Source: Carpediemonas membranifera
Lineage: Eukaryota; Fornicata
Direction: 5' to 3'
Assembly (NCBI GenBank): GCA_019828565.1
Contig: JAHDYR010000062.1
Coordinates: 1,302,001-1,366,000, forward strand
Length of the DNA: 64,000 nucleotides
This document shows positions 29,079 to 38,151 of the stretch, piece after piece (within the stretch, counting starts at the first letter, position 1; each line of letters opens with the position of its first letter). Both the position numbers and the translations under genes were made by a program. The notes beneath the pieces were generated by a model that worked only from the letters and a program-made list of their open reading frames with translations, had not been told where the DNA came from and searched no databases.

Positions 29079-29543
29079 ATGCCAGTTCTTCATTTCTGCT
29101 CCACGTGGTTTGTGCGGGAATTCATGTGTAACTTTACTCAGTAACAACATTATGGCGCCAAAAGAGACTGTCACACCGACTGGTGCGAGAGTTCTGGTGT
29201 ATCGTTGCGACGCGTGCAGTGTAGAGATGGCGGCTGAGAATGCTGTGGTTTCCCGTCTTGTGGGATCGATTGCAGAGGAGAAGGATGAGAAGTACGCCCC
29301 ATCGCCAAGACTAACCCAGGGAAGACATCCTCAGGTTCGACGACCTCCCGTACAACATCCTCGAGGACGTCACCATCCCCGTACAGATCCACAGCTGCGC
29401 CAACCCCCAGTGTGACTCCATGGAGTGCAAGCTGTTCCAGATGGAGGGCGAGACGGACCAGAACATGAACGTCGTCCGTTGTTGCAAGAGTTTGTCCCTT
29501 GGCTCCAAATAACACAGAGTGCAGACGCATCACCAAGATGTGA
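29079..29543 (+). CDS. RPB9: RNA polymerase II subunit RPB9, four exons and three mini-introns
   Basis: The exons are 29079-29107, 29142-29291, 29320-29489 and 29518-29543; together they are exactly 125 codons (124 residues), the usual RPB9 length. The first zinc ribbon is FCSTCNN (C7, C10) with YRCDAC (C32, C35); C10 is created by splicing across intron 1. The second ribbon is HSCANPQC (C86, C91) with CCKKC (C115, C118), and the last cysteine appears only after intron 3 is removed. The acidic Asp-Glu pair of TFIIS, RPA12 and RPC11 hairpins is absent (EGETDQN instead), which favours RPB9. It aids start-site choice and fidelity of Pol II. Confidence 0.85.
29108..29141 (+). other. RPB9 intron 1, 34 nt
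   Basis: Starts GTTTGT and ends CTTTACTCAG. It splits the codon for zinc-ligand C10. Confidence 0.8.
29292..29319 (+). other. RPB9 intron 2, 28 nt
   Basis: Starts GTACGC and ends GACTAACCCAG. Removal joins EEKDEK to EDILRF in frame. Confidence 0.85.
29490..29517 (+). other. RPB9 intron 3, 28 nt
   Basis: Starts GTTTGT and ends CAAATAACACAG. Removal restores CCKKCRRITKM and the stop; retained, it puts a stop at 29510, inside the intron. Confidence 0.85.
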
Positions 29544-29769
29544 GTGTTGCGAGGAAGCGAATGCCCAGCCTGTCCCGTTTAAATATCAAGTTTTGCTGCG
29601 ACTGGTAAGTGTTGGCCATCAGTGGTTGTCCAGAACGCGAGCCACAACTGACATACGGCCCGCAACCGGCTTGGGATCCCTTTCGCACGGCTTCACAGAC
29701 CTGCGTTGACGTCGAGCCGTCGACTGGAGATCGGGTCACGGACAGAATTCGAGAAATTCTCAGCCAACA

Positions 29770-30212
29770 ATGGGCAACGTGATCGGAAACATAGGCATTG
29801 GAGCCGGTGCACTGATACCATTTCTATATCCCGCCTACAGAACTCTGAAAACGATTGAATCGAAGAATTCGAATGAAATGGCGAAATGCGCTCGCTACTG
29901 GGTTTGTTTACGACCAAAATGTTCAGCTGCGTTATACAGATGAACTATACCGCAATCAGTGGCGCTCTTGAGGCTTCAAGGCTCTTCATCAACTGGAAGT
30001 CAGTCAGTCTCTCATGGATCCGGGTCGGCACGGCCATCTGGCTGCTCAGGAACAACTTCGAGGCATCCGAGAGCACGTACAACACATACCTGGGCCCTGC
30101 TATGAACCGGATGCGGCTGGACGACCGGGCCGAGTACTTTTGCGCGACGGGCATGGGGTCTGTCAAGTCGACCGCACGCACGCTGCAGAGTCAGCTCGGC
30201 CACGTGCTTTAG
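29770..30212 (+). CDS. REEP/YOP1 (DP1/HVA22) family ER membrane-shaping protein, one intron
   Basis: Exons 29770-29901 and 29940-30212 give 134 residues. The first exon holds the family hallmark LYPAYRTLKTIESKNSNEMA followed by RYW. The second exon supplies the amphipathic and hydrophobic hairpins (ISGALEASRLFINW; VSLSWIRVGTAIWLLRNNF) and the conserved Y-N-T-Y-L-x-P. The family bends ER tubules through reticulon-like membrane hairpins. The intron-retaining frame stops right after ALYR, before the second half of the domain. The N-terminus lacks a long first hydrophobic hairpin, so the protein is a little shorter than yeast YOP1 (180). Confidence 0.75.
29902..29939 (+). other. 38-nt intron in the REEP-like gene
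   Basis: Starts GTTTGTTTAC and ends GCGTTATACAG. The 5' hexamer is identical to two RPB9 introns and the 3' octamer TTATACAG to that of uS10. Confidence 0.8.
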
Positions 30213-30403
30213 GCAGGATTGAAGGCAGTGATAGAATGATGAGCATCGTTGTAAAGATTTAGGTTGGTTCTCGACACGACCAGCCTTGCCACAAGTAAGC
30301 ACGGGTGCATGTTGCTACCACGCTACCATGTGCTATCGTGCCCATGCCCGGCCGTGCTTACCGGAGTTGCCGGAGTTTAGCATGGCGGGTTTTGCACGAC
30401 GAG

Positions 30404-31807
30404 ATGGCCAGAGGTTCAAGAGGTCAGGCCGGTCACCGCGGCAAGAGAATGGGCGAGGAGTCCAAAGGCATCACAGATGTCTATATGGACACTGCAAAGA
30501 TCCTGTATAAGTTCGCCAATCATCAAGGCGGCCTTAAGGCGCTCGCTCTGTCCGACGAGGCCGTGCAGAGCAACAAGACGGCCACATACTCACTAGCATT
30601 CAACACACTTCTCCGTTACAAGTCGCTCATGGCTGTAGCCCCCGCTGTTCCGATGCTCCCCGACACCCAGTCCGAGTTCTTCTTCCTCCATCTCGTCCTG
30701 TTGTACGAGGGCCTCTGCGGCAAGGGTATCAACAACCAGGAGCGCCGTAGACGCAAGCTGAACTCCACGACCCGGGCTGCGTACAAGTCCGTGCTCATGG
30801 TTGTGGACGACATCAAGGCGGACTTCCCCACCAAGCCCACGGAGGATGAGGCCGCATTCCAGCGCGCCATAGACCGCGCCCATCACTTCCCCCGCAGCCT
30901 GAGAGTCAACCCGACCGTGCTGACCCGCAACCAGGCGCTGGGTCTGTATGCCAACGCCAAGCCCGACCCAGTCCTGCCCGACGTGCTCCTTGCACCCAAG
31001 GACACACCAATCAGGGACGACAAGAACGTCGCATCAGGCGCAGTGACAGTCCAGAGCCGGGCCAGCTGTCTGCCTGTCTCTGCGCTGTTCGACGTCGTCG
31101 ATCGGGACAAGGAGAGATATGTCGGGTCCGTGCTCGATTTCTGTGCTGCACCAGGCAACAAAACCACCCATGCTGCGGTCCGTCTAGCGCAGGCTGTGCT
31201 CGGGAAGGGTCTGCGGGCCAAGGGCGGCAACAAGTCCGTCAGGAAGGTCTACTCGGTGACACTCAATGAAATAGACCCCCGTCGGGCCGAACTCGCTGAG
31301 AAGCTCACGGCACCCGTCACCGCGACACTTCCTGCCGCTGTCCGTGTCGTCGCTCGCGTTGGGTCATGCCTAGATCTGACATGCGCCCCCGTCGAGGGCT
31401 GCGAACCACCCACCCTATGCGTCGTCGACCCCTCCTGCTCGAGCTCAGGGGTCGTCGGGAACCCCGACAAACGGTTCGGCGCCATGTTCGGCGAGACCAC
31501 GGACCTGGCGGGGCTGGCCGAGTTCCAACACTCGTGCCTGACCCACGCCATGGGCCTCGAGACGGTGCAGGCCATCGCATACAGCACGTGCAGCGTCCAC
31601 GACGAGGAGAACGAGGAGGTCGTCCGGAGGGCTCTCCAGACGGTGCCCGGGTGGAAGCCGGCCTACCCGCTCTCGGCGTGGGAGCGTCGGGGTCACGGAG
31701 ACGACGAGGTCGCCCGGTGCAGCATTAAGACAGACCCTGAGCAAGACCAGACCGACGGGTTCTATGTGTGTGTGCTCGTTCGGGATGTTCCCGAGGATGA
31801 GGATTAA
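30404..31807 (+). CDS. NSUN5: NSUN5/Rcm1-type rRNA m5C methyltransferase
   Basis: A 467-residue protein from the ATG at 30404. The family-specific N-terminus is present (GGLKALALSDEAVQSNKTAT). The SAM-binding core has DFCAAPGNKT; both catalytic cysteines appear in VDPSCSSSG (motif IV) and YSTCSVHDEENEEVV (motif VI). NSUN5/Rcm1 methylates one cytosine in the large-subunit rRNA. The domain order and the short C-terminus DGFYVCVLVRD match. The frame reads on upstream, but GAGTTTAGC at 30373-30381 is a plausible promoter element just before the chosen start. Confidence 0.9.
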   Translation: MARGSRGQAGHRGKRMGEESKGITDVYMDTAKILYKFANHQGGLKALALSDEAVQSNKTATYSLAFNTLLRYKSLMAVAPAVPMLPDTQSEFFFLHLVLLYEGLCGKGINNQERRRRKLNSTTRAAYKSVLMVVDDIKADFPTKPTEDEAAFQRAIDRAHHFPRSLRVNPTVLTRNQALGLYANAKPDPVLPDVLLAPKDTPIRDDKNVASGAVTVQSRASCLPVSALFDVVDRDKERYVGSVLDFCAAPGNKTTHAAVRLAQAVLGKGLRAKGGNKSVRKVYSVTLNEIDPRRAELAEKLTAPVTATLPAAVRVVARVGSCLDLTCAPVEGCEPPTLCVVDPSCSSSGVVGNPDKRFGAMFGETTDLAGLAEFQHSCLTHAMGLETVQAIAYSTCSVHDEENEEVVRRALQTVPGWKPAYPLSAWERRGHGDDEVARCSIKTDPEQDQTDGFYVCVLVRDVPEDED

Positions 31808-31993
31808 ATTTGCGGAACATTTTCCAGTTTGACATCATTCACAAGCCACAATCTCGAAAAAGGAATAGCAGGCTGCGCGAGCTCAACTCGTGCCTATGCA
31901 CGTCATGATGCGTACGCGGCTGTGCACTCTAGATCATGACTGGCTCGACTCGGGATTCGCAGCTAAAACAAGCGACAGAGCTTTTCTCTCGAT

Positions 31994-32740
31994 ATGAACC
32001 CATACTACTCAAATGGACCGCCTCCAAACCCTTATTCCGCCGCCCCACCGCCACCATCCGGTGATAACACACTCTACAACCAGTACAGCGGCTACAGTGG
32101 CCCTCAGTTCGAAGATTCATCGAATGCCAACGCCGGATACTCTCAGTATTCATCTCAGGGCCCTTCCCAGCCACAGCAGGACGGCGCTTCCGGGTTCCAG
32201 CCTCAGTATACGTCCCAAGGGCCTCCCCCCGCTGTCCCCGGAGCCCCGGTGTACCAGCCCCCGCCCGCCCAGTACGCACCTCCACCTGCCCCACAGAACG
32301 GTGCACCCCAGTTCGCTGGCCCGTCCAGCCACTTCAGCCCCGGTGGCGAGCTTCACGATCCTGTGATGGCCCGCAAGCGCCGGTACCAGCGCACTAACGC
32401 AACGTTCCGTGGCCTCAACATTGTCAGTACGATCATATTCACCCTAGGCATGGTGGTCTGTGTCCCAATCATGCTGATCCTCGTCTGCTTCGCCCGAATC
32501 CCTTTCACTCCCCTCTTCCTCTTCGGAGTCCCCTTCATCCCCATCGGCATAGCTGAAGCTGTCACCGAGCTGTTCACTGTCAAGTTCCTCGACAAGGGGA
32601 AGGGCAAGGCCCCTCTGTTTGTGTGTACTGGGCTGTACCAGGCTCTCGTCGGGCTGCTGTTCACCGTGCTCATGCCCATCCTCGGGCTCGTCCTCTACAT
32701 CGTTGCCCTCATAGTGTTCTCGATACTCTTCGGCAACTAA
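31994..32740 (+). CDS. Membrane protein with a P/Q/Y-rich N-terminal tail
   Basis: A 248-residue protein. Residues 1-125 are low complexity (repeats of PPP, YSQYSSQGP and QPQ), typical of a disordered cytosolic tail, followed by a basic patch MARKRRYQR. Residues ~145-248 hold three or four hydrophobic segments (IIFTLGMVVCVPIMLILVCF; PLFLFGVPFIPIGIAEAV; LVGLLFTVLMPILGLVLYIV). The layout resembles small PPxY-rich tetraspan-like proteins, but no family is recognised. It probably sits in the endomembrane system. Confidence 0.7.
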   Translation: MNPYYSNGPPPNPYSAAPPPPSGDNTLYNQYSGYSGPQFEDSSNANAGYSQYSSQGPSQPQQDGASGFQPQYTSQGPPPAVPGAPVYQPPPAQYAPPPAPQNGAPQFAGPSSHFSPGGELHDPVMARKRRYQRTNATFRGLNIVSTIIFTLGMVVCVPIMLILVCFARIPFTPLFLFGVPFIPIGIAEAVTELFTVKFLDKGKGKAPLFVCTGLYQALVGLLFTVLMPILGLVLYIVALIVFSILFGN

Positions 32741-32898
32741 GCCCGTCGGCCAAGATCAGCGATAAATGTTAGATTTGCTGTGAAAGTGAGGAACGGCGAC
32801 ATTCAACAAAACTAAGCGTTGCTTTTTGACCCCGAAGAACTTAATTCAAGAGCACCATCAGCCTGTGAACCACCACCCGGAGCGGCAAAATGGAAATC

Positions 32899-32909
32899 GC
32901 AGTTTATCG
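32899..32909 (+). promoter_or_regulatory. Core-promoter-like element of the small membrane-peptide gene
   Basis: GCAGTTTATCG, 22 nt before the ATG at 32932. Its presence is part of the evidence that this very short gene is real. Confidence 0.5.
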
Positions 32910-32931
32910 TCGAGACGATTTGTTCTGGCCG

Positions 32932-33021
32932 ATGGACGCCGATACTGTACTAATCTTCATTATCTTGGCTTTGATGATCTTCACTCTCGCCATTATGTAT
33001 ATTAGAAGGCCGAAGCAGTGA
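32932..33021 (+). CDS. 29-residue single-pass membrane peptide
   Basis: A tiny frame starting MDADTVLIF, with one continuous hydrophobic segment (residues 5-22) and a basic end (YIRRPKQ). Size and layout recall very small ER subunits such as Ost4, but the sequence is too short to assign. A promoter-like element lies just upstream, and its position rules out the in-frame ATG at 32890, since the element would fall within its codons. Confidence 0.45.
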   Translation: MDADTVLIFIILALMIFTLAIMYIRRPKQ

Positions 33022-33279
33022 TCGCGGTGCTTTCACGCCACATATTCGCACGCACACACGAATAAACAGAATAGAATGGAGCATCAGTGCCTTTCATCGT
33101 CACATACAAGATTAGGTTGTGTCAAACTTATCCTTTTCTTTTCTGAGTGCTGCTGGTAGGAGTATCGACGCTTGAAATGTATCTCATGGGTATGTCGTGC
33201 CCCGGTCCAGAGCGGCCTCGAACTGACCATACCAAGTCAAGCGCCACTATGGCACGCCCGAGAAGATATGTCGCGTTCC
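33022..33279. other. Intergenic interval without a recognised gene
   Basis: AT-richer than its surroundings. It holds the 3' region of the small membrane-peptide gene and the 5' region of the next gene. Nothing else is recognised. Confidence 0.5.
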
Positions 33280-33290
33280 GCAGTTTAAGG
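33280..33290 (+). promoter_or_regulatory. Core-promoter-like element, consensus form
   Basis: GCAGTTTAAGG exactly, 46 nt before the ATG at 33337. Confidence 0.55.
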
Positions 33291-33336
33291 TAGATCGCTT
33301 CCGCGCTCAAGTCGAGTGGACGGCGTGTGAGATTTT

Positions 33337-34005
33337 ATGAACCTTTTCCGTCTAACGATCCGTGGGAAACAAAATCGGTTGAAATTCACAGGAAGTTTGC
33401 GCTTGCAAGCGTCCAACTTCGAAGATTTCAACACACTTGCGCGGGAATTCGTCCAGGGGGAGCTGTCGCATCCCAATGTTGCCAAACACTACGCAATGCC
33501 CGACGAGCTTTGCTGGTTTGCATCCACTGCCCATGCTTTACGCAGGTACATTAGAACGAAGAAGCGAGAGGCGGTGTCCGACTTCGCCGTGCTCACACAC
33601 GCTAACTTCCACGTGTTGTGCAACGCTGCCGTGCACAACTACGCCACCGTCCCTGATCCGATTGACGTGTCATGCTGCCTGACCCCATTGGACCGCGAGG
33701 CTGCTCCCAAGTCCAGCGTCCGCACCGTACCGTCGCTAGCACACAGGGCGCCCCCACCACCACAGATTGGGCACGACCAGGGTGTGCCCCAGCACCTGCC
33801 CGACACCGGAATCCTGGGTCCTGGCCTGCCAGAGTTACCGGCAACCCCAGCGCCGCCGCATCTTGGAAATCGGCCGCCAGTACTGTACAGTGCGCCGTAC
33901 TTCTACGTCCCAATCGACAGCAGTGCGGTGCCGACGCTGAGGAATATTCTGGATCGGATCATGCGAGAGCAAGGGCTTGGGCTGGACGACGAGCTCTCGG
34001 TTTGA
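33337..34005 (+). CDS. Unrecognised protein with proline-rich centre
   Basis: A 222-residue protein. The N-terminal ~110 residues look folded (NFEDFNTLAREFVQGELSHP; LCWFASTAHALRRYIRTKKR). Residues ~130-190 are P-rich, and the end has a helix (VPTLRNILDRIMREQGLGLD). No family is recognised. The strong consensus promoter element and neighbour-like codon use support a real gene. Confidence 0.65.
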   Translation: MNLFRLTIRGKQNRLKFTGSLRLQASNFEDFNTLAREFVQGELSHPNVAKHYAMPDELCWFASTAHALRRYIRTKKREAVSDFAVLTHANFHVLCNAAVHNYATVPDPIDVSCCLTPLDREAAPKSSVRTVPSLAHRAPPPPQIGHDQGVPQHLPDTGILGPGLPELPATPAPPHLGNRPPVLYSAPYFYVPIDSSAVPTLRNILDRIMREQGLGLDDELSV

Positions 34006-34111
34006 GGATACAGCAGCAGATTAAATACTCTAGATTCGGGCTGCGTGCTGTTTGAGCGGCGTGACAAGGTGTGTGAGGGCGGTGCAGGTTTGAAATCAAA
34101 AACGTCGATCG

Positions 34112-34738
34112 ATGGAAAAGATGATGCAGGATGTGCCTGAGATGACACCTCGCACTGAAAGGAAAGTGGCTGAAGAGAAGGCCGAAGAGAAGGCCGAAGA
34201 GGAATTCAAGGCCGATGAGGCCCGATTCCTGTCCTCCCTGAAGGAGTTCAAGCAAATGGTAGAGGATTTCCCCAGCCAGATTAAGTCGTGCGACCTCTCT
34301 TCATCGTTTAAGCTCCTTGACAGGCAGGATGATTCTGAAGAGGACAAGCTTCAGAACATTGAGCTCAACAATGCCATTATCCAAAAGAACCAGGCGCTGA
34401 GGACACATCTGACCATGCAGCAGAAGGCAGCGTACATGAAGATGCTGCAGTGTCGCCTAGCCAGCCAGCTGGACCTCATCGAGGCCCGGGCATCCAGCGC
34501 CGAGGCGGAGAAGAACTCCGAGGTCACCGCCCTTGAGGAGGAGCTCTACTCACACCATGGCGCCGCTCTCGGCACCCTCGCCAGCCATATAGCCTATGTC
34601 AGGCGGCAAATCGCGAAAGAGGACCGTAACATCGCCATGCTGGACGCCGCCGCCCAGCCCCAAGTCGTGCTGACCGAGCAGGACGCCGCCAACGTCACAT
34701 TCGACTTTGATGCGGTTGGTGACGAATGGTCATTCTGA
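34112..34738 (+). CDS. Coiled-coil protein of unknown function
   Basis: A 208-residue, mostly helical protein. It starts with a charged K/E stretch (residues 15-35), continues with heptad-like segments (residues ~35-75, 85-150, 155-175) and ends in an acidic aromatic tail (VTFDFDAVGDEWSF). This could be a small subunit of a larger complex, but nothing specific can be inferred. GTGCAGGTTTGA at about 34080-34091 may be its promoter element. Confidence 0.65.
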   Translation: MEKMMQDVPEMTPRTERKVAEEKAEEKAEEEFKADEARFLSSLKEFKQMVEDFPSQIKSCDLSSSFKLLDRQDDSEEDKLQNIELNNAIIQKNQALRTHLTMQQKAAYMKMLQCRLASQLDLIEARASSAEAEKNSEVTALEEELYSHHGAALGTLASHIAYVRRQIAKEDRNIAMLDAAAQPQVVLTEQDAANVTFDFDAVGDEWSF

Positions 34739-34944
34739 GTGTGATTATATCTGTTGGTTAGTTTCTCGTAAAGGCGCTCGTCTTCCACGATATATGCCGT
34801 GTAGGACCGTCTCCTCAAGAGACAGGGCACTCGGCCGACACTGGCCGACACCAAGACGACCGTACCCATCTGACACTACGTGTTGACCGTAGGAGACTTT
34901 GACATTGACGACGATGACACGGCTGTCACGTTCGGCAGTCGAAG

Positions 34945-35400
34945 ATGGAGAACCAAAACGAAGCTCCGGATCCATCCATCGTCCTACCGGTCTGTGTGGA
35001 TTGCCAACCGCACAAACGACGGACTCCAAACGTGGACGAAGGCCTGGTGGATCCCGCGAGCAACTTGAAGGACGATTTGTACAAAACTGAGCTTTGCCAT
35101 CACTTTATGGAGTTTGGCTTCTGCAAGTACGGATCGCGGTGCTGTTTCGCGCACTCAGAGGCAGAGCTCCGGCCCAAGCCGAAGACGTATCAGAAGCACG
35201 ACAAGATCCCCTGCATGGCCTACCACAACGAGGGCTACTGCCCGTACGGCGAACGATGCCGGTTCCAGCACAGCCCCAAGTCACCCAAGGTGTTCCTGAC
35301 CTTCCTTCAGCACGTCAAGGTGTCCGACGACGGCGATGAGATCATCACCAGCGAGGAGGTGTTCATCGAGGACATGGGGTCCGTTAACCCAGAGGCTTAA
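34945..35400 (+). CDS. Tandem CCCH zinc-finger protein (TTP/ZFP36-like)
   Basis: A 151-residue protein with two CCCH fingers, both with exact C-x8-C-x5-C-x3-H spacing. Finger 1 is LCHHFMEFGFCKYGSRCCFAH, introduced by the family lead-in YKTE; finger 2 is CMAYHNEGYCPYGERCRFQH, about 19 residues later. This is the tristetraprolin/ZFP36 arrangement, whose members bind AU-rich elements in mRNA 3' ends and promote decay. The second finger's lead-in (KHDKIP) deviates from YKTEL. The acidic C-terminal ~45 residues lack a recognisable CNOT1-binding motif. Confidence 0.9.
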   Translation: MENQNEAPDPSIVLPVCVDCQPHKRRTPNVDEGLVDPASNLKDDLYKTELCHHFMEFGFCKYGSRCCFAHSEAELRPKPKTYQKHDKIPCMAYHNEGYCPYGERCRFQHSPKSPKVFLTFLQHVKVSDDGDEIITSEEVFIEDMGSVNPEA

Positions 35401-35731
35401 TCTGTTATATACACATAAATGCTACTTTATCGGGGGACTGGGACGATGAGGATCGAGAGAGAGGCGATGATTATGAGGTGTGTTTCTATAGTATACCCAC
35501 CAGCTGCATCTCCCATCGCTCTCAGCTCTCGACCTCACCACAGAGTCACCTGTTCCAATTGACCGACTGTCCCACCAGTCAACCCGGGGCAGTCGGTAAC
35601 AATAAGTGAAGTCGAACCCATGGCACAGGGACCAGTCGTGATGTCTGACAGCCCTGTATGTCTCCAGTTGTCACCCCACAATGCCGGTTCGCGCAGGATA
35701 GGTCCTATTCGATTGAACATCAGCTGAACAC
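35401..35731. other. Intergenic interval, nothing recognised
   Basis: A 331-bp interval. An A/G-rich run (35440-35480) is followed by scattered C/T-rich sequence. A GGGTTCGAC-like box on the minus strand near 35613 was checked for a tRNA and lacks the required pairing. Confidence 0.5.
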
Positions 35732-36706
35732 ATGAGAATCGGCTTCTACACCTTTGCTATCTTATTACTGTTCGTTACTTTCGTTGTTGCCATGGGCTCC
35801 GAAGAGATCTTGGACCAGAGGCCCGTCATTGGCATTCTCGCCGGGCCAACGATGAAACCGTACATCCCGAAGGGCAGCTGCGGTTTGCCTGCATCCTACG
35901 TCAAGTGGACGGAGGCTTCTGGTGCCCGTGTGGTTCCTGTTCCATACAATTTAGCCAAGAATGAGCTCCTCTTCATCCTCCACCGCGTCAACGGCGTTCT
36001 TCTCCCCGGTGGCCCCGGGAAGCCGCAGATCAAGCCCGACACGGATTACATGGCCACGGTGCGGTACATTCTCGACTTCGCCCTCGAGTCAAATCGTGTT
36101 GGCCGCCCCTTTGCCCTCCACGCCACATGCCTCGGGTTCGAGGCGCTCTCAGTCATCATCAGTGACGACAACAACGTCTTGTTCGAGACCGACGCGGCCA
36201 ACATGACGTCCCGCCTGATCGATGTCAACATGGCCAAGTCCAAGATGCTGAGTGACCCCTGGCTTCAGGAGAAGTACACGCAGCACGACATTGCCCCAAA
36301 CTACCACCACTATGGCGTCCGGCCGCACGTGTTTGAGACGGGGCCGTGGAAGGACTACATGCTCGTCGCCACCGAGAAGGATCTCTCTGGCAACACATTC
36401 GTGGCCGTGTTCGAGCACAAGAGCTTCCCCATCTTCGCCACGCAGTTCCACCCGGAGAAGCCCGCCTTCGAGTGGGGTCCTGTGTATTCGGCGACGTCGC
36501 ACCAGATGATCGCCGTCGAGGCCGGGCAGCGCCTCGCCAACAACCTCGTTTCCTATTCCCGGACCTCCCTCAACAGATTCGAGTCGCCCGAGCTGCTTAG
36601 ACAGCTGCTGATCTACAACTACAACCCGCTCTTCACCTACCTCGATACGTACCACTTTGAGCAGACATATTTCTTCAACAACTCGAACTGGATCGCTAAA
36701 TTGTGA
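35732..36706 (+). CDS. GGH: Gamma-glutamyl hydrolase (peptidase C26), secreted/lysosomal
   Basis: A 324-residue protein with a signal peptide (residues 1-20: FAILLLFVTFVVA). It is a class-I glutamine-amidotransferase-like hydrolase: RPVIGILAGP, VNGVLLPGG, the nucleophile C133 in ATCLGFEAL (usually GTCLGFE) and H240 in TQFHPEK. The enzyme trims poly-gamma-glutamate from folates in the lysosome. Several N-x-S/T sites are consistent with a lumenal location. Length matches the family (about 318). Confidence 0.93.
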   Translation: MRIGFYTFAILLLFVTFVVAMGSEEILDQRPVIGILAGPTMKPYIPKGSCGLPASYVKWTEASGARVVPVPYNLAKNELLFILHRVNGVLLPGGPGKPQIKPDTDYMATVRYILDFALESNRVGRPFALHATCLGFEALSVIISDDNNVLFETDAANMTSRLIDVNMAKSKMLSDPWLQEKYTQHDIAPNYHHYGVRPHVFETGPWKDYMLVATEKDLSGNTFVAVFEHKSFPIFATQFHPEKPAFEWGPVYSATSHQMIAVEAGQRLANNLVSYSRTSLNRFESPELLRQLLIYNYNPLFTYLDTYHFEQTYFFNNSNWIAKL

Positions 36707-37065
36707 GGAGCTTGAATTTTGTAGCGTTACTCTGATTCCGTTTATTAAGGTTCGCACGAGACTTCGCAGTGAGGTGACATAAGCTGCACTCACGCACCGA
36801 CCTCACCTCTACAATTTGCTTTGTCAGTGTTAGTGGATCTCAGTTGCACCCCAAGATTAGCACATGCCGATTGCTGAATGAGTAGATCCCCACCTATGCC
36901 CGTTCAGCCGTCGTCTCTCCCTAGTCCGACCTGCTCGTCAGCTCAGTGTCCGGGCATCGATGGTCAGAGTGGTTTGGGTGGGGTATATAAATCGGGCTAT
37001 ATAAATCAAATCCAACTTCTGAGAGATCTTCTCCGTCAGCATGATGTCACCTCACAGCACCAACT
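36707..37065. other. Intergenic interval, nothing recognised
   Basis: A 359-bp interval. Near 36978-37010 there is a short imperfect tandem of TATATAAATC-like units just before the serpin gene, perhaps a TATA-rich promoter. Confidence 0.4.
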
Positions 37066-38151
37066 ATGTGTGAAATTAGTGGAATTAATCGGTTGCAAGG
37101 ACAGTTGAACCAGTATGCGTTCTCCCCGACCTCTTCCTCGTGCACAAGCGGCCTCTCGCTGCTGTACACGCTCCTCTTGCTCTTCACGTCGGTGGAAGAA
37201 ACCTCCCCTGTCTACCTCAACCTCAGCGAGGTTCTCAACTTCAACGAACTATCACTCGAAGCCTTCAAATCACTCCTCAAAAACCTTGGCGATGCCGAGC
37301 TACAAACCTCTGCCAGCGCATTCCTACGCGCGTACAACAACCGAGACCCCGCCATCGAGGCGATACAGCAGACGTACCTCCACTCGCACACCCGGCCGCT
37401 GACGACCGCCAGTGCGATCAACCAGTGGGCGTCGGAGCACACCAACGGGACAATCACAGAGATACTCACAGGCGAGCTCAGCAGAGGCACAGAGGCCGTT
37501 TTGATCAGTGCGCTGTACTTCAAGGCCAAGTGGCAGCATGAGTTCGACCCAACAATGACGGCAGCAATGCCGTTCACCCTGCTCGACGGGGCAGAGAAGG
37601 ACGTGCCGACCATGAACATGCCCCGGACATCAAGGGCGGTGTGGAACTCTGCGGTCTCCACTGGTTTCGTTAATGAGTACGCCGGCTCGGCTGACGGCCT
37701 CATTGCACTGTTCAGCCTCCCCAAGGAGTCGGGCGAGGCAGGGCTGCGAGCCTCCCTTGCTGAACTCACCACACGGTTCCCTGAGCGTGGCACCCATTCC
37801 ACGAGCATCAACCTCAGCCTGCCGAAATTCGCCATCGACTCCTCGATGCCGCTGGACGCCTTCCTGCAACAGCTCGGGCTGGGCGCCATGTACCAGACAT
37901 TCCAGTTCGCAGCGGAGACGTCCAAACCCTTCGTCAGCGTCGGCACGGTGCTCCAGGGTACCCACCTCGTGGTCGACGAGCAAGGCACCGAGGCCTCCGC
38001 AGTCACTGCAATGGTCGTGCGGAGATCCTACGACCCAACTCTGTACACTGACCTGGCGTTCGATCGCCCATTCGCCTTTGCCCTGGTCGAGAAGGCCACC
38101 GGCACCCGGATTGTGACGGCAGCGATAGTCGACCCACTCGCCGTCGAGTGA
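37066..38151 (+). CDS. Serpin (serine/cysteine protease inhibitor fold)
   Basis: A 361-residue serpin. It shows YAFSPTSSSCTSGLSLLYTL (helix B region), SAINQWASEHTNGTITEIL, LISALYFKAKWQHEFDPTMT, the shutter/hinge DEQGTEASAVTAMVV, and FDRPFAFALVEKATG near the end. The hinge has small residues (E-A-S-A-V-T-A), as in inhibitory serpins; the scissile bond may fall near VVRRSYDP, suggesting a basic P1. The N-terminus is short, with helix A reduced and no signal peptide, so it is probably intracellular. Confidence 0.92.
   Translation: MCEISGINRLQGQLNQYAFSPTSSSCTSGLSLLYTLLLLFTSVEETSPVYLNLSEVLNFNELSLEAFKSLLKNLGDAELQTSASAFLRAYNNRDPAIEAIQQTYLHSHTRPLTTASAINQWASEHTNGTITEILTGELSRGTEAVLISALYFKAKWQHEFDPTMTAAMPFTLLDGAEKDVPTMNMPRTSRAVWNSAVSTGFVNEYAGSADGLIALFSLPKESGEAGLRASLAELTTRFPERGTHSTSINLSLPKFAIDSSMPLDAFLQQLGLGAMYQTFQFAAETSKPFVSVGTVLQGTHLVVDEQGTEASAVTAMVVRRSYDPTLYTDLAFDRPFAFALVEKATGTRIVTAAIVDPLAVE

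Noticed and set aside
35590-35640. B-box-like GGGTTCGAC on the minus strand
   Set aside because: Neither anticodon arm nor acceptor stem can be drawn around it.
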